This document shows, piece after piece, positions 30,513 to 38,442 of a stretch of DNA of 64,000 bases. Made by a program: the position numbers and the translations under genes. Under the pieces are notes generated by a model. That model ran no database searches. It saw nothing but the letters and a program-made list of their open reading frames with translations, and was not told the DNA's origin. Numbering within the stretch: position 1 is the stretch's first letter; each line of letters begins with the position of its first letter. This DNA is from CAVZLD01 sp963776055 (GTDB taxonomy: Bacteria > Planctomycetota > Planctomycetia > Pirellulales > Pirellulaceae), in assembly GCA_963776055.1 (NCBI GenBank), contig CAVZLD010000001.1, forward strand, positions 186,001 to 250,000. Direction: 5' to 3'.

Positions 30513-32692
30513 ATGCACACGACTCATGTACGAGCGTTGGCATTGGTTGTTGTCGGCTCGCTGGTCGGTGCGCAGACGGTACGTGCCGACATCTATCGTT
30601 GGGACACGGGTGAGTTAATTCCCGGCACAGAGGGGATTGAGCCGGGGCCGGGGGTGCAACTCCGGGATTGGAACACGGAAGACCACAATCTGCGCTATGC
30701 GGACTTTGCAGGTCTGGACCTCTCCAATGCCCGTTTCGAAATCTCATTGCGAAATCACGCACGCTTGGGGCGATGACTGCAGCAACTGGAGCAACCTGCT
30801 GGACTACGCCGATTTCTCTGGGGCGAATCTCCATGGCGTTTTCCTCGGTTCATCAGAAGGCACCTCGTGCTGCATAATGAGCAGCTCTTTTTCTTATCGT
30901 TTTAGTCCTGCTTCGCTAATGGAAGTGAACCTGACGGGAGCGAATCTCACCAATGCAGATTTACGGGAAGTGCGATTGACCGGTGCCACCCTGACGGGTG
31001 CGGTGGTCACTGGCGCCAGCTTTGAGGCGACAACGCCAGGTTTCACCGCGGCACAATTGTATCCACGGCCAGCTTTCAGGCGCAGGACTTACGGGGCATC
31101 AACCTTTCGAAGAACAACCTCAGTCGCTGGCCCTTTTTGGAGCAGAATCTTACCGATGCAAATCTCCGAAACTCGATACTCGCCGCTGCCAACCTGAGGG
31201 GAGCGAATCTCACCAATGCAGATTTACGGGAAGTGGGATTGACCGGTGCCACCCTGACGGATGCGGTGGTCAACGGAGCCAGCTTTGAGGCGACAACGCC
31301 AGGTTTTACCGCGGCACAACTTGTATCCACGGCCAGCTATCAGACGCAGGACTTACGGGGCATCGACCTTTCGAAGAACAACCTTAGTGGCTGGGACCTT
31401 TCGGAACAGAATTTCACCGATGCAAGTTTCGCCGACGCGCCGCTTAGCGGTGCCACCCTGACGGATGCGGTGGTCACTGGCGCCAGCTTTAAGGCGACAA
31501 CGCCAGGTCTTACCGCGGCACAACTTGTATCCACGGCCAGCTATCAGGCGCAGGACTTACGGGGCATCGACCTTTCGGACAACTACCTTGGTTTTTGGGA
31601 CTTCTCGGAGCAGAATCTCACCGATGCAAATCTACGGAACTCGATACTCGCCGCTGCCAACTTCACCAGGGCAGTCATCGGCGGCGCTGATTTTTCAGGC
31701 ACCGGGCTCGTCGCCGAACAGCTCTATTCGACCTTTAGCTATCAGGAGGGAAACCTGCAGCATCTAAAACTCGGGGATTTCAGCGGACACGATTTGAGCG
31801 GTTGGGATTTCAGCGAACTTGATTTGAGTGGGGCCTCCTTTGGAACGTGTTTTTGTAACCGGGCATCCAGCCTCGCTTGAATTTGTCTGTTCGCATTCCA
31901 CATACAGCATTCTCAACGACGCCAACTTCACGGAAGCGGATTTGACCTCGGCGAGCCTGAGCTGCTCGTCGATGCAAAATGCGAACCTGAAGCGGGCAAA
32001 CCTTCAAGACGTTTCGTTTAGGTGCGAGTCGTGGTTGGTACCAGGTTTGAACACGACTCTAGATGGTGCCAACCTGATGGGTGCCAATGTAACCGGCGCC
32101 AATTCACAAGACGCAGACTGGGATTCCGCCATATACAACCAGTGGACCGTTTTTCCTGCTGATTTCGACCCGGCAGCGGAAGGCCTCATCTACGTGGAAT
32201 CCCCCGCGGGTGATTTTGACATGGATAACGCCCTCGACGTCGGTGACGTGGACATATTGTCAGAGAGGATTCGCCTTGGATACGTGGATTCGAACGGCTA
32301 CTGGAATGACGCCATGTTTGAACTCAACGTGACGGTGTCGTAAACGGTGAAGAACACCGCTTCTGGGTCAAGGACCTTGCGAACACGTGGTACGGCGACG
32401 CCAACCTCGACGGTAAATTCAACAGCAGCGACTTTGTGCAAGTCTTTGTTGCCGGCACGTACGAGACGAGTGAGAGTGAATTGTAGACCCAGTTCCTGGT
32501 CTGAAGGTGACTGGAATGCCGACGGCGTGTTCGACACGGGTAGATTTCGTGATTGCCTTTGGGGACGGTGGCTACGAGCAAGGTGAGCAAGGGCCACGAC
32601 CCGATGTTGCGGCGGTGCCGGAGCCAATCGCCGCGTTGCTGTTGATTCTCGGCGTTCTTTGTTTCGTCTGCCGTTGCCGTGTTTCTACTTGA
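30513..32692 (+). CDS. Secreted pentapeptide-repeat protein with dockerin-like and PEP-CTERM ends (frameshifted)
   Basis: Exported surface protein of unknown ligand, about 725 residues. The signal peptide MHTTHVRALALVVVGSLVGA is followed by several hundred residues of A(D/N)LxxAxL pentapeptide repeats (right-handed quadrilateral beta-helix), for example ANLTNADLREVRLTGATLTG. Larger tandem units (about 68-88 residues, containing AAQLVSTASYQ) repeat at 31000, 31263 and 31467. Near 32210 and 32390 lie DMDNALDVGDVDIL, DANLDGKFNSSDF and DWNADGVFDTG, dockerin type I/EF-hand-like calcium loops. The C terminus VPEPIAALLLILGVLCFVCR is a PEP-CTERM sorting signal, implying exosortase processing. Breaks occur near 30740, 31060, 31130, 31850, 32335 and 32480-32540. 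ATG 30513 follows the conserved leader. Confidence 0.85.
31000..31590 (+). repeat. Tandem DNA repeats inside the pentapeptide gene
   Basis: The segment GCGGTGGTCACTGGCGCCAG followed by a TTTGAGGCGACAACGCC-like stretch recurs at 31000, 31263 and 31467. Spacing is 263 bases (with an indel, about 88 codons) and 204 bases (68 codons). Near-identity at the DNA level indicates recent internal duplication, and the copies could cause assembly collapse. Confidence 0.75.
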
Positions 32693-32718
32693 CATTCCGC
32701 GCCAAGCGACTCCACAAT
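32689..32718 (+). promoter_or_regulatory. Promoter of the small PEP-CTERM gene, module copy 2
   Basis: TTGACA (32689-32694) overlaps the stop codon of the preceding gene. An 18-base spacer leads to CACAAT (32713-32718). The match to copy 1 in both elements and spacing is exact except for one -35 base. Confidence 0.72.
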
Positions 32719-32739
32719 AATGGTGCCTCACAGCAATGA

Positions 32740-32826
32740 GGGGCAGCCAATGAAAACGCCATTATCATTCAGAGTGTGAGCGGCCAATCAAGAGTCGTGA
32801 CACATGGGTGACAATGGCGTTTTCTT
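32740..32826 (+). promoter_or_regulatory. Conserved 5' leader: short ORF plus hairpin, copy 2
   Basis: GGGGCAGCCA precedes ATG 32750, a 9-codon frame MKTPLSFRV with stop 32777-32779. The arm AAAACGCCATT (32753-32763) pairs perfectly with AATGGCGTTTT (32813-32823). Relative to copy 1, the arm changes CACC to CATT while the partner changes GGTGG to AATGG, so pairing is kept by covariation. The block GGGTGA....TGGCGTTTT is shared. Confidence 0.62.
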
Positions 32827-32870
32827 ATGCGCCGACGCACCGTTTTCCGAAGCTGCTGGAGGGACACACG

Positions 32871-33229
32871 ATGAATATCGCCCGTGTAACTACTGTGACA
32901 ATCGCGGCCTTATGTCTTGTTCCGCTCTTGGCACCGAATGTTTTTGCGGCTGATGTGCCGCTGATTAGACTGCCGGAACGCACAAACCCGACGCACGTCA
33001 CCTTCGTCTACGACTCAGCGGACGGTAGCGTTTCGGTGAATGCGAACAACGATGGTGACCCCGCTCCGGGTACCATCTCGAGGTTGAACTTGGTGTCTGC
33101 GAGCGGGCAGTTCCTTCCGGGAAATGCGGCATATCATTACGCCCAGTTCCCGAACCGTCTGCCACGACGCTGATGCTTCTCGGGTCGCTGGGACTAACAG
33201 CAAAGCGTCGAAGACGTTGCGGTCCTTAG
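32871..33229 (+). CDS. Small exported PEP-CTERM protein (frameshifted, probably internally shortened)
   Basis: Signal peptide VTTVTIAALCLVPLLAPNVFA, then a short ectodomain (THVTFVYDSADGSVSVNA, ISRLNLVSASGQFLPG) resembling the N-terminal part of longer planctomycete PEP-CTERM proteins. The frame shifts near 33135-33155 and continues VPEPSATTLMLLGSLGLTAK followed by five basic residues, a PEP-CTERM tail, stop 33227-33229. At about 119 residues it lacks the middle of related proteins, so it may be a deletion derivative. It has its own copy of the island promoter/leader. Confidence 0.72.
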
Positions 33230-33401
33230 CCTGCGACAGTTTGTCACAGGGGTGGCTGATTGCCCTCGGGCATCGTCGCGTGTAGGAAGAGGCTGCCACG
33301 TCTGCCAGGCCATGATTGCTGGCTGAGTTGAAAAACGGCCGGCTGCCGGCGGTAAAAGTGCACCGAAAACCGACCTTCGCCGAACGTCTCGTCGGGGATT
33401 C

Positions 33402-33800
33402 TCAGGAACTGAGTCGACAACGGTCGGCGTGCATCCCGTCACCAAGAAGGAGAGCGACGGGTTGAAAAAGGGTGGCCAACCGACCAGCACAATGCTGGGA
33501 TGTAGCGCCGACCAGCCGCCACAGGCTTACACTTGGGCTTGCCCTCGCAAGACGGTTTGCCAGTTCGCAGGTTACATCTTCCATCAACGTCTCACACTGT
33601 GCGACACGCCATTGGCATTCGTCGAGCGACGATTGTCGAACCGCCAGCCACTTCGCCAGCGCCTCTTCGGCCGACCCGGTGAAGTACCACATTTTGCTTT
33701 TGGCGTATTTGTGCCACCGTCCAGTGGCGTGCCGGCGCAACGGGTACTCGGGGTAAGGTAGCGGCGGTTTTGACGGCTTGGTAGAATTCCCTGCGGCCAT
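33402..33800 (-). pseudogene. Degenerate N-terminal fragment of a tyrosine-type integrase
   Basis: The minus-strand frame from ATG 33800 reads STKPSKPPLPYPEYPLRRHA, TGRWHKYAKSKMWYFTGS and AEEALAKWLAVRQSSLDE. This resembles the arm-binding N terminus of planctomycete site-specific integrases, which typically have KPxKPYPDFPL followed by HATGRWAKKIxGKxHYFG and an EALxxYL segment. The following LMEDVTCELANRLARAS is the expected next block. The frame then degenerates; no core-binding or catalytic domain (R...HxxR...Y) is present. I read it as a relic marking a past insertion. The call rests on remembered family sequence and needs a search. Confidence 0.55.
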
Positions 33801-33950
33801 GACGCGTCCTCCTGAAAGCTGGTGCGTCGTGGTCCTCGCCGGCGGCGACCACCGTCGGCATTTTTTGTAGATCCACTTGGAAAGGACATTCTTTGGTGTG
33901 CGTAATCCCTTTGCAGTCAGTGGCTTACGATAAATAGCCGAAAGGTTGCG

Positions 33951-35660
33951 ATGAATAACTTGCCTCCCGGGACGCTGTTGATCATCGGCGCTTGGCTGCT
34001 TCCGTTGCTGCGTCGGCCATGGAGAGAAATCTGGCTGGTGGCGCTGCCGTTGCTGAGTCTGGCCCATCTGCTGGCAACGCAGCCGGATGGAACGGTGCTG
34101 ACTTGCTCTTGGTTCGAGTTGACGCTGACGCCGATTCGCGTCGATCGGCTAAGCCTGGTGTGGGGCGGGATCTTCCATCTGGCGGCGGCGCTGGCCGCCT
34201 TGTATGCGGTCACCGATCGCGACGACGTCCGGGACGTGGCCGCGCTGACATACGCCGGATCGGCCATCGCCGCCGTGTTTGCCGGTGACCTGCTGACGCT
34301 GTTCGTCTTCTGGGAGTTGACCGCGATCACTTCGGTCTTCCTGGTGTGGATCGGCAAGTCGCCTCGGGCATACGCGGCCGGATTCCGATACTTGCTGGTC
34401 CAGGTTGCCTCCGGCGTCCTGCTGATGGCCGGCGTGATGTTTCATTATCAACAGACCGGATCGCTGGCTTTTGGTGAGCTCGACCAGATCGGTGTCTTCG
34501 ACTTGCAGCAAGGCTGGGGACCCCGACTGATTCTGCTCTCGATGGGGATCAAAGCGGCGTTCCCCTTCCTGCATATGTGGTTGCCCGACGCGTATCCGGA
34601 ATCATCCCCGGCGGGAACGGTCTTTCTGAGTATCTTCACGACAAAGTTGGCGATCTATGCGCTGGCCCGCGGCTTCGCGGGGACGGAGGCCTTGATCTGG
34701 ATCGGCGCCATGATGACCGTCTTTCCGCTCGTCTACACGATTCTCGTGAATGACCTGCGGCGAGTGTTAGCGTACAGCTTGAACAATCAACTCGGCTACA
34801 TGGTCGTCGGTATCGGGCTCGGTACGCCCTTGGCGATCAATGGAACCGCGGCGCATGCCGTGTCACACATCTTGTACAAGAGCCTGTTGTTTATGAGCAT
34901 GGGAGCCGTGCTGCGGCAGGCGGGTACCGTGCAGGCGTCAGAACTGGGTGGGCTCCGTCGCTGCATGCCCTGGACGATGGCAGCCTGCTGTGTCGGGGCG
35001 CTCGGGATGTCGACTCCGCTCTTTTGTGGCTTCGTGAGCAAGTCATTGATCTTCACGGCGGTGGCGGAGGAACACCTTTTCTGGGTTTGGCTGATCCTGG
35101 TGGCGACCTCGGCCGTGGTCTTCGTGCAGGCCGGCGTCCATCTGGTTCTGCGGACGTTCGGCGGGTCCGGACCGCACGAAGCGTGTGAGGAGGCTCCCGT
35201 CCCGATGCGGTTGGCGATGCTGCTGACGGCCGCCCTTTGTATTCTCGTGGGCGTGCTGCCCCAGACGTTCTACCGATTGCTGCCAGGTCCCGTTGAATAC
35301 CAACCGTACACCCTTCCGCACGTCATCACCCAATTGCAGCTGCTGGTCTTTGCCACGGTGGCTTACCTGGGGCTCTGGCACTGGGGCATCTATCCTCGAT
35401 TGCACCCGGCCTGCTACCTGGACGCGGACTGGCTGTACCGCCGACCGTTGCCACGACTGGTGCATCGGGGCCGCCGACAGCTGCACCGAGGGGCTGTTCG
35501 GGCGGAGTTCCTTCGTCGCCAGGCGCTGTCGTATCTGACCGAATTCCTGCGGAACCAGGTGTCGGAGGTCGGACGTCACGGTGCCGCCCGTCCCACCGGC
35601 TGGATGGCGCTTTGGGCCGGGATCCTGCTGGCAACCTGCCTGTTGCTGTATTACGTGTAA
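33951..35660 (+). CDS. Mrp/Mnh antiporter subunit D, third copy
   Basis: Intact ND-type proton channel of 569 residues. Key residues are the TM5 Glu in TLFVFWELTAITSVFLVW, the TM7 Lys in MGIKAAFPFLHMWLPDAYPE, and a second Lys in IFTTKLAIYALAR. The conserved helix after it is DLRRVLAYSLNNQLGYMVVG. The C terminus has an extra amphipathic region rich in Arg/His (RPLPRLVHRGRRQLHRGAV) and a last helix, reminiscent of the lateral-helix extension of NuoL/MrpA-type subunits. It is separated from the other Mrp genes by the 4-kb island, so it may now depend on a separate promoter. Confidence 0.92.
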   Translation: MNNLPPGTLLIIGAWLLPLLRRPWREIWLVALPLLSLAHLLATQPDGTVLTCSWFELTLTPIRVDRLSLVWGGIFHLAAALAALYAVTDRDDVRDVAALTYAGSAIAAVFAGDLLTLFVFWELTAITSVFLVWIGKSPRAYAAGFRYLLVQVASGVLLMAGVMFHYQQTGSLAFGELDQIGVFDLQQGWGPRLILLSMGIKAAFPFLHMWLPDAYPESSPAGTVFLSIFTTKLAIYALARGFAGTEALIWIGAMMTVFPLVYTILVNDLRRVLAYSLNNQLGYMVVGIGLGTPLAINGTAAHAVSHILYKSLLFMSMGAVLRQAGTVQASELGGLRRCMPWTMAACCVGALGMSTPLFCGFVSKSLIFTAVAEEHLFWVWLILVATSAVVFVQAGVHLVLRTFGGSGPHEACEEAPVPMRLAMLLTAALCILVGVLPQTFYRLLPGPVEYQPYTLPHVITQLQLLVFATVAYLGLWHWGIYPRLHPACYLDADWLYRRPLPRLVHRGRRQLHRGAVRAEFLRRQALSYLTEFLRNQVSEVGRHGAARPTGWMALWAGILLATCLLLYYV

Positions 35661-36165
35661 GCCGGGTTGCGCGAGTCAGGTAAGTCGCGGCTGCTTTTTC
35701 GGCCGCGAGTGGGTCAACAATTTCCGAATTTTTTGCGAAGTAACACCTCTGGTGAGGGGGTTGTATTTTGCGTTTCGGGGCGGTCTCGATTAAACTACCA
35801 CTTGTGCGTTGAATCGGTTTGTCGACGACCCAGAGTTGCAGGTCCCAGGCCGCCGGTCGCCCCCGCAGCCGCAGCGTGGCTGCTCGCTCCACTGTGCCCT
35901 TGGGCTCGAATCCTCTCGGGTCTTTGGAAGCGACCGCAGTGGTTATAAGCGAGGGGCGATCCCCCCCAGAGGCGGCTACGATCGAGGGTTCGACGTAGCA
36001 CGTGTTAGGGCGTGGTGCGACGGAGCCTAGCCCGCCGACCAGTTCGCGAACTCTGGAAGTCGAGAATTCGTGCATGGCTCACGGAGGCTGCGTGTCGGTT
36101 TGCGCCAGTTGGCCGCCGCACTGACGACGAGCTGGAGGCCCCCACACAACCCGGAGGACAATCCG
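35661..36165. other. Intergenic region after the third D subunit
   Basis: No gene recognised. A hairpin TCGCGGCT/GGCCGCGA with loop GCTTTTTC lies at 35685-35708, just after the stop, without a following T-run. An AT-rich patch follows at 35715-35800 and could hold a promoter for the DUF4912 gene, but I cannot place -10/-35 elements with confidence. Confidence 0.5.
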
Positions 36166-37353
36166 TTGATCACATCTGCGACGCTGAAGGAGTACACCTT
36201 GAAGGACTTGGCCCAGATGGCCAAGAAACGTGGGATCTCCGGTTGGCATTCGATGCGGAAAGGGGATCTGATTCGAGCACTCGTGCGAGATGCCAAAGCG
36301 GCGACACGGAAAAATGGCAAGACTAACGGACGAACGGCGACGTCCGGAACCCGTCTGACCGGCCGAAACAGCTCCGCCACGAAGATTAGCAAAGCACCGG
36401 TCCGAAAACGCACAAGTCCAGCCGCCCGATCGAAATCCGCTCGCGCGACGAATCCCCGCACGGCCCGCCGCATTCACGAGGTCCAGCAGCAGCAGGAAGA
36501 ACTGAAGAGCCTGGCCGCCGCGCTGACTTCGGACGCCCCGGACGATGACTCGACGTCGACGGATCGAGTCGTATTGATGGTTCGCGACCCGTACTGGTTG
36601 CACGCGCATTGGGAGCTCAGTCGCCGAAGCATCCAGCGCGCTCGCGCGGCGATGGCGGAATGCTGGCATACCGCGAAGCCCGTGCTGCGATTGTCGGAGG
36701 TTTCCGCAGGGACGACGACGAGTTCCAGTGAAGTCCATCTCCGGGACATCGAGATCCACGGTGGGGTCAACAACTGGTACATCGACGTTGTTGACCCTCC
36801 CAAGGGGTATCGCGTGGAAATCGGGTATCTGGCAACGAATGGACGGTTCCACGCCCTGGCCCGGAGCAACCCGGTTGTGACACCGCGGCCCGGCAGTTGT
36901 GACACGGTCGATCAGAACTGGAACGACGTGGTCGAGAACTGTGAGCGGATCTTCGCTCTCAGCGGTGGGTATTCGCCAGAAGGGTCCTCGGACGAGCTGC
37001 AGGAGTTGCTCGAAGAACGTCTTCAGCGGCCGGTGGGATCCCCCATGGTGGCTCGCTACGGTGCCGGTGCTTCGCTGGGGCTGGAAGGGGATGCGAGCTT
37101 TGAATTCGATGTGGACGCCGAAATGATCATCTTTGGCTCGACGCAAGCGGATGCCCACGTCACGCTGGCCGGGGAACCGATCAAAGTACGCCAGGATGGT
37201 TCGTTCACTGTGCGGATGAGTCTTCCCGATCGGCGGCAGGTCTTGCCGGTCACCAGCAGCAGCCGAGATGGCGCGACGCAACAGACCATCGTGTTGGCGA
37301 TCGAACGCAACACGAAGGTCATGGAGGCGGTCGTGCGGGATGCCGCCGATTGA
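36166..37353 (+). CDS. DUF4912 protein with Rho-N/SAP-like N-terminal domain
   Basis: Intact, about 395 residues. The N-terminal LKEYTLKDLAQMAKKRGISG followed by WHSMRKGDLIRALV is a Rho N-terminal/SAP-like fold, often nucleic-acid binding. A basic linker rich in Lys/Arg/Thr (about residues 45-110) follows. The DUF4912 domain is recognisable by VLMVRDPYWLHAHWELS and the ...WYIDVVDPPKGYRVEIGY segment. A tail carrying a beta-sandwich-like region (FGSTQADAHVTLAGEPIKVR) ends the protein. TTG 36166 is chosen because GGAGGA (36153-36158) sits 7 bases upstream; ATG 36070 has no such signal. Function is unknown; DUF4912 proteins often have glycan or envelope context. Confidence 0.8.
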   Translation: MITSATLKEYTLKDLAQMAKKRGISGWHSMRKGDLIRALVRDAKAATRKNGKTNGRTATSGTRLTGRNSSATKISKAPVRKRTSPAARSKSARATNPRTARRIHEVQQQQEELKSLAAALTSDAPDDDSTSTDRVVLMVRDPYWLHAHWELSRRSIQRARAAMAECWHTAKPVLRLSEVSAGTTTSSSEVHLRDIEIHGGVNNWYIDVVDPPKGYRVEIGYLATNGRFHALARSNPVVTPRPGSCDTVDQNWNDVVENCERIFALSGGYSPEGSSDELQELLEERLQRPVGSPMVARYGAGASLGLEGDASFEFDVDAEMIIFGSTQADAHVTLAGEPIKVRQDGSFTVRMSLPDRRQVLPVTSSSRDGATQQTIVLAIERNTKVMEAVVRDAAD

Positions 37354-37414
37354 GGCGGTGACGACGTCATCGAGGCTCGGCAGTGGGCGCGATCGGTTCT
37401 CGGCGGGGCCTTCC

Positions 37415-38251
37415 ATGTCGGATTTGACGCACAAAAGGGATCGCCTTCTGCAGCAACTGCGGAGCTACGGCAGTTGTGCGGTCGCTTTTTCTGCCGGCGT
37501 CGATAGCTCCGTTCTGGCAAAAGCAGCCCAGTTGGCGCTGGGAGACCGGGCGGTGGCCGTGACCGCCTCGAGTCCCAGTCTCGCCAGTGGCGAACTGGAT
37601 CAGGCCCGCGCCTTGGCGGAACAGATGGGGATTCGTCATGTCGTGATCGAGACCCAGGAGCTGGATCGCCCCGGTTACGCCGCGAACGAATTTGATCGCT
37701 GTTACCACTGCAAGAGTGAACTGTATGGGCGGTTAGAAGACTGGATCGACCGGCTGGGCGTACAGGTCGTCGTGAACGGGGCGAATGTCGACGATCTGGG
37801 AGACCACCGACCCGGCCTTCGTGCGGCCGAAGAACGGCAAGTCGCCTCGCCACTGGCGGACTGCGGGTTTCACAAGAACGAGATCCGGGAATTGGCGGCG
37901 GAATGGGGATTGCCGGTCTGGGACAAGCCGGCGACGCCCTGTCTGTCCAGTCGCATCGCCTACGGTGAGGAGGTCACCGAAGCGCGTCTGCGGATGATCG
38001 ACCAGGCGGAACTCTGGCTCCGTCAGCAGGGGTTTACGGTGGTGCGCGTTCGCTACCACCGTGGGGATGTCGCGCGGATTGAAGTCGAGGCGTCCCAGTT
38101 GGAACGACTGTGTCAGCCGGACGTCCGCGAACGATTGGTTCGCTACTTGCAATCCTTGGGCTTTCAGTTCGTTAGCGTGGATCTTGCCGGATTTCGCTCC
38201 GGCAGTCTCAACACGCTGGTCCCCGTCGATCAACTGGAACGGTCGAGTTAG
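37415..38251 (+). CDS. larE: LarE-like ATP-dependent sulfur transferase
   Basis: PP-loop enzyme that activates and sulfurates the pyridinium dicarboxylate precursor of the nickel-pincer nucleotide cofactor. The PP-loop reads AFSAGVDSSVLAKAA. The LarE core has FDRCYHCKSELYGRLEDW and NGANVDDLGDHRPGLRAAEE, then DKPATPCLSSRIAYGE. The Cys residues in CYHC and PCLSSR form the three-Cys arrangement described for iron-sulfur-type LarE proteins; a sacrificial single-Cys mechanism is the alternative. Intact at 278 residues. ATG 37415 matches family length. No larA, larB or larC is visible in the window. Confidence 0.88.
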   Translation: MSDLTHKRDRLLQQLRSYGSCAVAFSAGVDSSVLAKAAQLALGDRAVAVTASSPSLASGELDQARALAEQMGIRHVVIETQELDRPGYAANEFDRCYHCKSELYGRLEDWIDRLGVQVVVNGANVDDLGDHRPGLRAAEERQVASPLADCGFHKNEIRELAAEWGLPVWDKPATPCLSSRIAYGEEVTEARLRMIDQAELWLRQQGFTVVRVRYHRGDVARIEVEASQLERLCQPDVRERLVRYLQSLGFQFVSVDLAGFRSGSLNTLVPVDQLERSS

Positions 38252-38346
38252 TGCGTCTCGCACGGACCTGAAGCGTTCGTGGCGATGTATCTTCCGCGCC
38301 GCAGGTCCTTGCCCACGTTGGGCGGCAGAACGGCGCGTCAGCGCAC
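38249..38346 (+). repeat. REP-like dispersed repeat, copy C
   Basis: Starts at the larE stop with TAGTGCGTC and continues TCGCACGGAC, loop CTGAAGC, GTTCGTGGCGA, a 10-bp hairpin with one bulged G. TTGGGCGGCAGAACGGCGCG (from 38318) aligns with the 3' half of copy A after an insertion of about 30 bases. Lies between the convergent larE and GH95 genes; nothing else is recognised up to 38442. Confidence 0.68.
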
Positions 38347-38442
38347 AGAAGCCGCGCACGGCGAATCGATGTCGTTTTCGTGATTACTCCTCGGTTGCCG
38401 GGGAGTTTCGACCCAGCCTGGGAATCGTTGTCCGCGTAACGG

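Noticed and set aside
31000..31590. Possible CRISPR-like direct repeats
   Set aside because: Units are 204-263 bases, in frame and encode pentapeptide repeats; there are no spacers or cas genes.
35975..36010. GGTTCGA motif that might be a tRNA T-loop
   Set aside because: No matching acceptor or anticodon stem around it.
35326..36075. 249-codon minus-strand frame opposite the third D subunit
   Set aside because: Overlaps a well-supported gene, with Arg/Pro/Ala-rich low-complexity composition and no domain.
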